Shown: in pieces, positions 1 through 5,719 of the stretch
Position numbering within the stretch: position 1 is the first letter of the stretch
How the letters are laid out: every line of letters starts with the position of its first letter
NCBI GenBank assembly: GCA_013695975.1
Contig: JACCZL010000601.1
Location: forward strand, 1 to 7,371
Direction: 5' to 3'
Source of the DNA: Chloroflexota bacterium
GTDB lineage: Bacteria; Chloroflexota; UBA6077; JACCZL01
Length of the DNA: 7,371 nucleotides
Made by a program: the position numbers and the translations under genes
Notes under the pieces: generated by a model
Databases searched by the model: none
What the model saw: only the letters and a program-made list of their open reading frames with translations
What the model was told of the DNA's origin: nothing

Positions 1-267
1 GTGCTGAAGTCCCGACTACCGGCGGTCGCGGAGTTGAGGGACTTCGCTGTCAACGGCGGCTTGCTGGCGCACGGCACCAACGATCTCGCGCTTGCCAGGC
101 GGTCTGCCAGCTTCGTCGACAAGATCCTGAAAGGCGCGAAGCCTGGCGACCTGCCAATTGAGCTGCCGACGACTTTCGATATCGTCGTCAACAAGAAGAC
201 CGCCGAGGCGCTCGGATTGTCCATTCCGCAGTCCGTCCTGCAGCGAGCCACCGAAGTCATTCAGTAG
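1..267 (+). CDS. ABC transporter substrate-binding protein, C-terminal fragment (cut by window edge)
   Basis: Only the last 88 codons are in the window; the frame is open to base 1, so the GTG there is very probably an internal Val and the real start lies upstream. The residues match the end of the ABC_sub_bind family (PF04392, TrpX-like periplasmic binding proteins, about 320 aa). The family-like pieces are the LPA segment near the start, 'SFVDKILKGAKPGDLP' around residues 37-52, 'FDIVVNKKTAEALGL' around 59-73, and the closing 'IP.S.L.RA.EVI'. In this family the protein is exported and hands a small ligand to an ABC permease; the ligand cannot be told from this fragment. It ends at TAG 265-267. 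No permease or ATPase gene follows on the plus strand, so any such partners would lie upstream of the window. Family assignment is firm; substrate is unknown. Confidence 0.85.
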   Translation: MLKSRLPAVAELRDFAVNGGLLAHGTNDLALARRSASFVDKILKGAKPGDLPIELPTTFDIVVNKKTAEALGLSIPQSVLQRATEVIQ

Positions 268-425
268 GACGCTGATGGCTCGCTGCTGCTCGGACCCCGC
301 CACAACCCGGTCAAAGAAGCCCGCCATAAATCGAGCAAAATGACACCGAATCGCCCGATACTGACCCAAAGGCACCTATCGCGCGGCCGAAGCGAGGAGA
401 TCGACGGTCTGCACGACCGCCTCCA
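268..425. other. Intergenic gap before the MoaD-like gene
   Basis: These 158 bases between the binding-protein stop and the MoaD-like start show no gene I can support. The open frames crossing it on either strand have no family resemblance. I see no strong hairpin with a T run after base 267, and no convincing -35/-10 pair. The best A/T-rich stretch is near 323-345. Confidence 0.5.
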
Positions 426-863
426 ATGCGCGTCACCGTCCACGTCTACGACCGAATTCGCCAGACCCTCGGCACGCGTCGGATCGAGGTCCGCCTGCCC
501 GAGTCGGCGACCCTCGCGGCACTCTTCGCCGAGCTGGCCGAACGCTACGATCCCCGCTTTGCCGCGCTCCCAGACGATGAAGATTCGCCGTTCGGCGTCA
601 ACGCTTTGATCCTGGACGGGCGCCGCGTCGCCATGCCGCGCGACGCCGACCTGGAGCTAACCAACGGCGCCGAGCTCCACCTGATCCCGCCAATCGGCGG
701 CGGCTCAGAAGGCGTCGAGCGTTCGGTCAGTCCGATTCGCGGACCGGTCCGGGCGACGGAGCCTCGACCAGGGTTTCAGACCAGCGCTGCACACGCAGCG
801 CCGCCCGCTCCTGGCGCTCGACCACAGCGGCGAGTCCGGCCGCGGCGTTCGGATCGCGATTGA
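426..863 (+). CDS. MoaD/ThiS-family ubiquitin-like sulfur-carrier protein with an unusual C-terminal extension
   Basis: Residues 1-93 read as a beta-grasp MoaD/ThiS domain: strand 'MRVTVHVYDRIR', strand 'RRIEVRLPE', helix 'ATLAALFAELAERY', then 'NALILDGRRV' and 'GAELHLIPPIGGG'. In the family the C-terminal Gly-Gly is adenylated by a MoeB/ThiF-like enzyme and thiocarboxylated, to give sulfur to molybdopterin, thiazole or other pathways. That Gly-Gly must normally be the very end. Here GGG sits at residues 91-93 and the frame runs 52 codons more, through a Pro/Arg/Ala-rich tail, to TGA at 861-863. By hand count the tail has GC at about 57% of third positions from codon 102 on, far below the domain part, and this stretch overlaps an opposing gene. 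The tail may therefore be read-through after loss of a stop. ATG 426 is the only plausible start; no other start codon lies in frame in the preceding ~85 bases. There is no strong ribosome site. No moaA, moaC, moaE or moeB lies nearby, so the pathway is unknown. Confidence 0.75.
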   Translation: MRVTVHVYDRIRQTLGTRRIEVRLPESATLAALFAELAERYDPRFAALPDDEDSPFGVNALILDGRRVAMPRDADLELTNGAELHLIPPIGGGSEGVERSVSPIRGPVRATEPRPGFQTSAAHAAPPAPGARPQRRVRPRRSDRD

Positions 864-1089
864 TGCGGGCGGCCATCGTCGCCAGCCCGTGGGCCCGTTC
901 GACGTGGCGACCAGCTCGCCGGAGGATGAACGTGATCTGCGACGCCGACGGCCCCTCCCGGCCGGCCAGCTCGCTCAGACACGCGTCGATCGCGTGCTCG
1001 TGGCGCGCGATCTGCCGTAGCGCGCCACGAGTAACCCGCACCCGACTCGCCGCCTCATCCGCCGCGTTGCTGAGAGTCCGATCTCCCAT
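727..1089 (-). CDS. Hypothetical 120-residue helical protein
   Basis: I do not recognise a family. The product is 120 aa, rich in Ala, Arg and Glu, and looks wholly helical and soluble. It has two long amphipathic stretches, roughly residues 8-40 and 48-100, with a short charged, Pro-containing end. There is no signal peptide, membrane segment or cysteine motif. ATG at 1089 is chosen because an AAAGGA Shine-Dalgarno stands 9 bases before it; a longer reading from 1164 lacks such a site. Its codons are strongly GC3-biased (about 80% in the part overlapping the MoaD tail, by hand count), which supports it as the coding strand there. It converges on the MoaD-like gene and overlaps that frame by 137 bases. 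It is 144 bases downstream of trkA on the same strand and could be read from that operon. Function unknown. Confidence 0.6.
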   Translation of the reverse strand: MGDRTLSNAADEAASRVRVTRGALRQIARHEHAIDACLSELAGREGPSASQITFILRRAGRHVERAHGLATMAARINRDPNAAAGLAAVVERQERAALRVQRWSETLVEAPSPGPVRESD

Positions 1090-1233
1090 CGTCGCTCGTC
1101 CTTTCGTCACGGCACCCACTGTCCGGCGCCAGGCCCGCTCAGGCCACTCGTTCATTCGGTACAACGCCCGTTAGGCGGCCAAAGGGACCACCGCCGGACA
1201 ACCACAACAATTCGTGTACCTCGCCCGACCAGC
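1090..1233. other. Intergenic region between trkA and the helical hypothetical gene, with a spaced inverted repeat
   Basis: The 144 bases hold a perfect 9-bp inverted repeat, TGTCCGGCG at 1120-1128 and CGCCGGACA at 1192-1200, with a 63-base spacer. A smaller GGCGG/CCGCC hairpin lies at 1174-1178 and 1191-1195, overlapping its right arm. Neither is followed by a T run on the minus strand, so a classical intrinsic terminator for the trkA operon is not evident. No clear promoter for the downstream gene is visible. Confidence 0.35.
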
Positions 1234-1896
1234 TCAGTGCCGGGCGAAGAACGTCTCCCGAAGCTCCTCCTCGTGAGTCGCACGGGTAAACGCAATCACC
1301 TCGTCCCCAACGGCCAATTCGGTCGCACCATTTGGGAAGATCGGTTCGCCATGCCGAACGACCATCGCAACGATCGATTCAGGCGGCAGATCGAGGTCCC
1401 GCAGCGTCGTACCCGCCAACGGCGAGTTCAGCGGTATCGTGGCCTCGACGATCTCGACGTCAGTGTGCCGAAGCCGCACCAGCGGGATGAGCGACTGCGC
1501 GGGAATCTCCTGCTCGATGACGGACAGGATCACATCCGTCGTGCTGACCGTCGCGTCGATGCCGTGGATGCTGAAAATTTGCTCGTTCTTGGGATTGTTG
1601 ATCCGTGCCACCGCCCGCGGGACGTTGAAGCGGCGCTTGGCCACCTGGCAGATCACCAGGTTCGGCGCATCCTCGCCGGTCGTGGCCACGATCACGTCAG
1701 CGCGATTTGCCCCGGCTTCCTCCAGCACGGACGCCTCGTCAGCGTTGCCCTTGTGGACGACGTTCCCGAGAACGTTCGCGATCTTCGCCACCTCGGAAGC
1801 GTCCTTCTCGATCACCAGCACTTCGTGGCCCTGAGCAATCAGCGCCCGCGCCAGATAAAAGCCGACCTTCCCGCCACCCGCCACGATGATGTACAT
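1234..1896 (-). CDS. trkA: TrkA-family K+ channel/transporter regulatory protein (RCK_N + RCK_C)
   Basis: This 220-aa product has the full RCK layout. Residues 1-125 are a Rossmann RCK_N domain, beginning with 'IIVAGGGKVGFYLA' (GxGxxG at 7-12). Strand 2 ends in Glu30, the acidic residue that usually contacts the nucleotide ribose. Residues 145-215 are an RCK_C domain ('VEIVEATIPLNSPLAG' to 'ELAVGDEVIAF'). Such proteins form cytosolic gating rings under TrkH/KtrB-type channels and respond to NAD(H), ATP/ADP or cyclic dinucleotides; which ligand applies here cannot be read off. The length matches single-RCK proteins such as KtrA and the mycobacterial CeoB/CeoC pair. It starts 2 bases after the upstream trkA stop, and its AGGAG ribosome site lies inside that gene, so translation is probably coupled. 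No membrane subunit is in the window. Confidence 0.93.
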   Translation of the reverse strand: MYIIVAGGGKVGFYLARALIAQGHEVLVIEKDASEVAKIANVLGNVVHKGNADEASVLEEAGANRADVIVATTGEDAPNLVICQVAKRRFNVPRAVARINNPKNEQIFSIHGIDATVSTTDVILSVIEQEIPAQSLIPLVRLRHTDVEIVEATIPLNSPLAGTTLRDLDLPPESIVAMVVRHGEPIFPNGATELAVGDEVIAFTRATHEEELRETFFARH

Positions 1897-1898
1897 CG

Positions 1899-2318
1899 CT
1901 ACACGTTCTCCTGGCTCTCTTCGCCCGTCAGGGTCGTGTAAAAGACCTTTGCCCCAATCACGGTCGGGCTGATGGCATCCAGGCCCAGCGTCCGATACGT
2001 GTCCGTTCGGATCGGATCGTAAATCCTGGTCACGACCCGCTGCACGTTGAAGATGTGCTTGGCGATCTGCGAGGCCATGATGTTGCGATTGTCACCCTGC
2101 GTCACGGCGGCGAAAGCGTCCGCCCGTTCCAGGCCGGCCTTCCGCAGGTCGTCCATGTCGATCCCATCGCCGACCATCGTCTGGCCGGCAAAGTCCGAGC
2201 CGAGGCGGCTCAACGCCGACTCGTTCGCGTCGATCACCATGACCTCGTGGCCGGCCCCGACCAGCAAGTTCGCCAGGCGAGCCCCGACCCGACCGCAGCC
2301 CATGATCACGACGTACAT
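1899..2318 (-). CDS. Short TrkA/RCK_N-only NAD(P)-binding protein
   Basis: The product is 139 aa: one Rossmann RCK_N domain with 'YVVIMGCGRVGARLA' (GxGxxG at 7-12), Asp30 at the end of strand 2, and a conserved 'VTRIYDP' core strand around residues 96-102. It ends soon after the final helix ('GAKVFYTTL'), without the RCK_C domain its downstream neighbour has. ATG 2318 is chosen because it sits directly before the first beta strand, with GGAG 11 bases upstream; the longer open frame to 2432 would run through the end of the preceding usp gene with unrelated residues. It likely pairs with the full TrkA encoded 2 bases downstream, giving an asymmetric ring in which one subunit lacks the regulatory lobe. 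This is inference. Short RCK_N-only proteins are known, so it need not be a truncated gene. Confidence 0.88.
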   Translation of the reverse strand: MYVVIMGCGRVGARLANLLVGAGHEVMVIDANESALSRLGSDFAGQTMVGDGIDMDDLRKAGLERADAFAAVTQGDNRNIMASQIAKHIFNVQRVVTRIYDPIRTDTYRTLGLDAISPTVIGAKVFYTTLTGEESQENV

Positions 2319-2346
2319 ATCCGTCCCCGCTCCAGTGTCGCCTCGG

Positions 2347-2772
2347 TCACGTCGCCTGGCGACACACCCACACCCGGCATGGTGCGTGCTTGAGAATGTA
2401 TGGCGCCGTCTTGCCCAGATCAAACTCCCCAAATCGCTTCTTGTACCCGATCCCGAGCACGATCAGATCAATACCTCGTTCGAGCACTTCGTCGATGATC
2501 GCTGGGCCAACATCGCGCGCCTGTAAGAGGTCGGTCTGTAGCGTCTGCTTGAATCGATCTGCCACCTGCTCCGCGCGATTGAGGAAGCCCTCACCCCGTT
2601 CGGCTTCGGCGTGCAACTCCGCGTCGAGCGGCATCGTACGCTTGACCTCGATCACGTGGATAGCGTGAATTTCGGCCTTGCTCTGCACGGCCACCTGGCA
2701 CGCGAGCGCGACCGCGTCGTCGTCGGTCGGGCCCCCCTTCACCGGGATGAGGATGCGGCTCGCATCGACCAC
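2347..2772 (-). CDS. Universal stress protein (UspA) family
   Basis: The 141-aa product has the Usp alpha/beta fold. It opens with 'RILIPVKGG' and an Asp/Ala-rich first helix, has the second strand 'EIHAIHVIEV', then 'DLIVLGIGY', and ends with 'ILKHAPCRVWV', all in the usual places for a 140-150 aa single-domain Usp. The ATP-binding signature of the family, G-2x-G-9x-G-(S/T), reads G107-x-x-Y110-9x-G120-K121: the second Gly and the Ser/Thr are replaced, so ATP binding may be lost or altered. The start is GTG at 2770-2772, with a TAGGG-like site 7 bases upstream and no Met nearby in frame. It is first in a cluster with two trkA genes (28-base gap to the next). Usp domains often accompany cation and amino-acid transport proteins, which suggests a regulatory role here. 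Confidence 0.9.
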   Translation of the reverse strand: MVDASRILIPVKGGPTDDDAVALACQVAVQSKAEIHAIHVIEVKRTMPLDAELHAEAERGEGFLNRAEQVADRFKQTLQTDLLQARDVGPAIIDEVLERGIDLIVLGIGYKKRFGEFDLGKTAPYILKHAPCRVWVCRQAT

Positions 2773-2805
2773 CTTGCTACCCTAAACCGGCATCACGCCG
2801 CGAAA

Positions 2806-2811
2806 AGTATA
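2806..2811 (-). promoter_or_regulatory. Candidate -10 box for the usp-trkA-trkA operon
   Basis: On the minus strand TATACT (5 of 6 matches to TATAAT) lies about 33 bases upstream of the usp GTG, leaving an untranslated leader of roughly 25-30 bases. No good -35 hexamer stands 16-18 bases further up. Instead a perfect small palindrome occupies that region (2833-2845), which would fit an activator-dependent or repressed promoter. This is a pattern match only. Confidence 0.35.
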
Positions 2812-2832
2812 CAGGAGTGGAACAGGCGCATT

Positions 2833-2845
2833 CTCGGTTTCCGAG
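2833..2845. repeat. Short perfect palindrome upstream of usp
   Basis: CTCGG-TTT-CCGAG, a 5-bp stem with a 3-base loop, lies between the tldE stop and the candidate usp -10 box, centred about 40 bases before the expected transcript start. It is not followed by a T run on the minus strand, so it is a weak terminator at best for the tldDE operon. It may be an operator half-site pair, or chance in GC-rich DNA. Confidence 0.3.
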
Positions 2846-2890
2846 CCCCCTTCTCGCCGCCCCGTGCGCTGCATGTCAATCTCGCTTGTG

Positions 2891-4204
2891 CTACCCCGAG
2901 GCGCCCACGTCGCAATGGACCAGTAGCCCCGGATTGTACCTACCTGGAAAACGAACGAAGGTGGTCAAGGGGTCGCGCAACTGGCCCAGAAAGTTGCCGC
3001 CGAGCCGCGCCGCCGTCTTGCCGCCTCGGACACCCTTTCGGACCACCTGCGCCTGTGGCGCGACGACCGAATACTCTGACGTCCGGGCGTTCTGCGTATG
3101 GACGCCCATCACGAAGTACACCACCAGCCCGGGATCGAGCCGGGCCAGGGCCGCGTCCAGCTCGAGCGGCGCCTCGGCGGTCTCGAGGAGCAGCGAGGGG
3201 GACCCACGTGGCGACGGCGTGGGTGCAAAACCGCCACGGCGGGCCTGCTTCAGATCGGCCATCGGCGTCGCCAGCCGCCCGGAAGCGATGAGCGCAACCC
3301 TCCCACCCGGAACGCCCTCGGCGCTGCACGGCGAGGTCGCCAGCTCGAGCGACAGCGTCGTGTCGACGACCAGGTCGAGGTCCTCCCGCAGGATCAGCCG
3401 CCGCCCGACGAAGTCCTCGCGGGCGAACGCCGAGTGGCCGTCGATCACCGCCCGGCCGCCCAGGTTCGTACCCAGGAACCGACCCAGAAAGCGCTCGACC
3501 ACCGCCGGCGCGAGGAGGATCGGCACGTCAGCGCGCGGCAAGTGGTCATCGCGGCGGAGCTCCGCGGCCGTACGCGCAACCTCTTCGATCAGCGCGCTCT
3601 CCTCGGTCGCCGAAGCCGCGCGCCGCTTTGAAAAAGCGTCCGAGTACAGCTCATCCGCGGAGACCTGCAGCGCGAACGAGGTCTCGGGAAACTCGACCTG
3701 GACGCCCCGAGAGTTGCGGATCCAGCGCCGCCCGGAGCCTACTCCGACCTTCGCCTCGATCTGACCAAGGCCGCGAGCCTCGAGCGCCCTACGCGCCCGT
3801 CCGAGGACCTCGAACAGGGCGCTAGGATCACCGCTCACCATCGCCTCGGCGCTCGGATCGTGCGTTTCGACCCGGGGATAGGCACAGGGCGCCTGCAGCG
3901 GCCCCGCCCACCCATCGCGATAAGCCGTGGCGCGCCAGCTAGCCAGTCGATCCTCCAACTGGTCCACCGCGCCTCGATCCACCGTTCCCAGCGTCCGTAG
4001 GCCATCTGACCAGCGGATATCGATCCACCCGCCGATCCCGACCAGGACACCCGGTGGCTCGTACGGTCCACCGAGCGTGCCATTCGCCAGCCCAGCTCGC
4101 ATCGCCGTCCCTTCGGCCAGCTCGAAGCTCCACTCGGAGGTTTCGGCGCCCTCGCAGCTCGGGCGGTCGTGCAGTCGACTCGCCAGCTCCTCGGCCAAAC
4201 TCAT
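2891..4204 (-). CDS. TldE/PmbA-family metalloprotease partner subunit
   Basis: The 437-aa product matches the PmbA/TldE side of the TldD/TldE family (PF01523 and its C-terminal domain). Family-like stretches are 'FVGRRLILREDLDLVVD' around residues 265-281, 'SAEGVPGGRVALIASGRL' around 294-311, and the late 'GVHTQNARTSEYSV' (367-380) followed by the 'RGGKTAARLGGNFLGQL' end region. It has no HExxxH, as expected: TldE is the non-metal subunit that completes the active-site cavity when paired with TldD. In known systems TldD/E trims unfolded or modified peptides such as microcin B17 precursor and CcdA. About 25 residues follow the usual end. ATG 4204 overlaps the tldD stop (ATGA), so translation is coupled; the longer frame up to 4300 would lie inside tldD and is Arg-rich shadow. 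It is diverged from textbook PmbA, so the symbol is left blank. Confidence 0.88.
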   Translation of the reverse strand: MSLAEELASRLHDRPSCEGAETSEWSFELAEGTAMRAGLANGTLGGPYEPPGVLVGIGGWIDIRWSDGLRTLGTVDRGAVDQLEDRLASWRATAYRDGWAGPLQAPCAYPRVETHDPSAEAMVSGDPSALFEVLGRARRALEARGLGQIEAKVGVGSGRRWIRNSRGVQVEFPETSFALQVSADELYSDAFSKRRAASATEESALIEEVARTAAELRRDDHLPRADVPILLAPAVVERFLGRFLGTNLGGRAVIDGHSAFAREDFVGRRLILREDLDLVVDTTLSLELATSPCSAEGVPGGRVALIASGRLATPMADLKQARRGGFAPTPSPRGSPSLLLETAEAPLELDAALARLDPGLVVYFVMGVHTQNARTSEYSVVAPQAQVVRKGVRGGKTAARLGGNFLGQLRDPLTTFVRFPGRYNPGLLVHCDVGASG

Positions 4205-5685
4205 CCTCGCTGACCCACGACGACCTCTGGATGCGCCTCCAGGACGAGCAGGGCGTGCGAGCCGCCGCTCACCGGCACGTTCTGGCCGTGCTTGCCGCAC
4301 ACCCCCATCGCGTCGAGGCGTAGCTCCCCGAATCCGGCCACGATCGATCGGAGCGCCGACCGGCTGTTGCCGCTCAAGACAGCCGGCTGGCGCGGCGCCG
4401 CGCCATCGGCAAGGTCGTACACGGCGGCACAGGCGAACATGAAGTCGCCGCGCTTCGGATGCGCCTGTCCTCCCCGGTAGCCCGCCAGGTACAGGGTGGG
4501 CTCGCCGGCCGCCAGCAACCCCACCCGGCGCAGCTCGGACGCCACGTCGTCTGGCTCGATCGTCTCCGCCCCCACCCGGAGCGGGATCGGATCCGCCAGC
4601 ACGATCCGGATATTCGACATGCGCGGGTTCGGCCGCTGGCGATAGCTGCTCGCGCGACAGGCCCCCGTGATCGGCGAGCCCGCCCGCCGCGCGGAAAAGA
4701 GGTCCCCGAGCCCGCTCACCAACACGCCATCGCGGATGATCGCCACCGTCTCGCGATCCAGCCCGTTGGCGCTCACGCCCTGATCCGCGTAGTCTCCCGC
4801 GATCGGCCCGTCCACGATCGAGACGTTCGACGGACCGAGAGCCTCGCCCAGGCGCAGGCGGCCCCCGGTCGCCAGGATCGAGCCGTCGACAGTATCGGTC
4901 TCGCAGGCATGTCCAAACGCCTCATGGGCCAGTCCCTTGGCCAGCGCGTGGTCGATGACCAGCCTACAGCTCCCCACCCTGACCGACGGCGTCCCGAGCG
5001 CCGCTCGCGCCCGCCGAAGCGCCCGCAGCGAACGCTGTTCCAGCAGGCGCGCCCGCTCCAGGTCGAGCAAGACGCTGGCGTCGGCTCCAGAAACGGTCGC
5101 GCTCGCGCTCACGATGCCGCCCCCCAGGTGAGCCGTCAGGTCGTGCTGGGCATGCGCCCGAGGCAGGCCGAACGACACGTCAGCGCCGTCGCTCCTGACC
5201 ACCCGCCACTCGTCGTCGACGACCAGGTGACTGCTGCGAACCGCGAATCCCGCCGCCCCGTCCACCAGGCGGCGATTCGCCTCGCGGAGCGCGGCCGTCT
5301 GCTCGGCGAGGGATGTCGCATCCAGCCCCCGCGCCCGCGTACCGACCACGCGCCGACCGCCACCCTGCAGCTCGAATACCTCGTGGCTCACCTCCGGCCC
5401 GAGTAGACCGCTCGATCGGGCCAGCGCACCGGCCCGCCGAACCAGGTCTCGGACAGCGCCAGGCGAACAGTCGTCCGAGCTTGCGAAGCCGCACCAGCCT
5501 TCGGTCGTGAAGACCTGAACCCCCACCCCTGCCGCGCGCGAGGCCGACACCCGATCGAGGGTGCCATCGCTGACGACCAGCGAACGATCCTGGATGTCCT
5601 GGAAGCGTACGATCGCGAACAGGCCGCGCCGACGAGCCTCCTCCAGCGCCGCCCCCGCGGCCGGATCGAAGCGGGCTACCCGCAT
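4201..5685 (-). CDS. tldD: TldD-family zinc metalloprotease
   Basis: The 494-aa product is a near full-length TldD (family usually 450-490 aa). The zinc motif HExxxH is intact as HEAFGH at residues 254-259, followed by 'ACETD'. The conserved 'SNVSIVDGP' strand, a 'YRQRPNPRMSNI' segment (348-359) and the terminal 'GVCGKHGQNVPVSGG' (461-475) are all present. Cys463 in that last motif corresponds to the third metal ligand described for TldD. The N-terminal half (about 1-220) is the usual TldD substrate-chamber domain. The enzyme acts with TldE, encoded next with a 4-base overlap, in the cytoplasm on unstructured peptides. ATG 5685 gives the normal N-terminus; its ribosome site is weak (AGG only), and it lies 34 bases after the sirtuin stop, consistent with operon reading. 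Confidence 0.93.
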   Translation of the reverse strand: MRVARFDPAAGAALEEARRRGLFAIVRFQDIQDRSLVVSDGTLDRVSASRAAGVGVQVFTTEGWCGFASSDDCSPGAVRDLVRRAGALARSSGLLGPEVSHEVFELQGGGRRVVGTRARGLDATSLAEQTAALREANRRLVDGAAGFAVRSSHLVVDDEWRVVRSDGADVSFGLPRAHAQHDLTAHLGGGIVSASATVSGADASVLLDLERARLLEQRSLRALRRARAALGTPSVRVGSCRLVIDHALAKGLAHEAFGHACETDTVDGSILATGGRLRLGEALGPSNVSIVDGPIAGDYADQGVSANGLDRETVAIIRDGVLVSGLGDLFSARRAGSPITGACRASSYRQRPNPRMSNIRIVLADPIPLRVGAETIEPDDVASELRRVGLLAAGEPTLYLAGYRGGQAHPKRGDFMFACAAVYDLADGAAPRQPAVLSGNSRSALRSIVAGFGELRLDAMGVCGKHGQNVPVSGGSHALLVLEAHPEVVVGQRG

Positions 5686-5719
5686 GGAGCCTGGCGACCC
5701 ATCGGATCGACTCGCGTCC

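Noticed and set aside
16..375. Minus-strand 119-codon frame at the left edge
   Set aside because: It is antisense to the recognisable binding-protein C-terminus and runs into the intergenic gap without any motif.
860..1174. Plus-strand 104-codon frame opposite the helical hypothetical gene
   Set aside because: No ribosome site, Arg/Ser-rich shadow composition; the opposite frame has an AAAGGA site and better third-position bias.
1174..1195. Possible terminator hairpin GGCGG/CCGCC after trkA
   Set aside because: The stem is only 5 bp with a 12-base loop and no T run follows on the minus strand.
1237..1941. Plus-strand open frame of 234 codons opposite trkA
   Set aside because: It is an exact antisense shadow of an intact RCK_N+RCK_C protein, rich in Arg, His and Asp, with no domain signal.
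2874..2879. Perfect minus-strand TTGACA upstream of usp
   Set aside because: No -10-like hexamer lies 16-19 bases downstream, and the TATACT candidate is about 60 bases away, so the two cannot form one promoter.
2817..3764. Plus-strand open frame of 315 codons opposite tldE
   Set aside because: Its composition is Ser/Arg/Pro-rich shadow of GC-rich DNA, and the minus-strand TldE/PmbA reading is recognisable throughout.
4459..5406. Plus-strand open frame of 315 codons opposite tldD
   Set aside because: It is Arg/Pro/Gln-rich with no family resemblance, and lies wholly opposite tldD, whose zinc motif and conserved blocks are intact.
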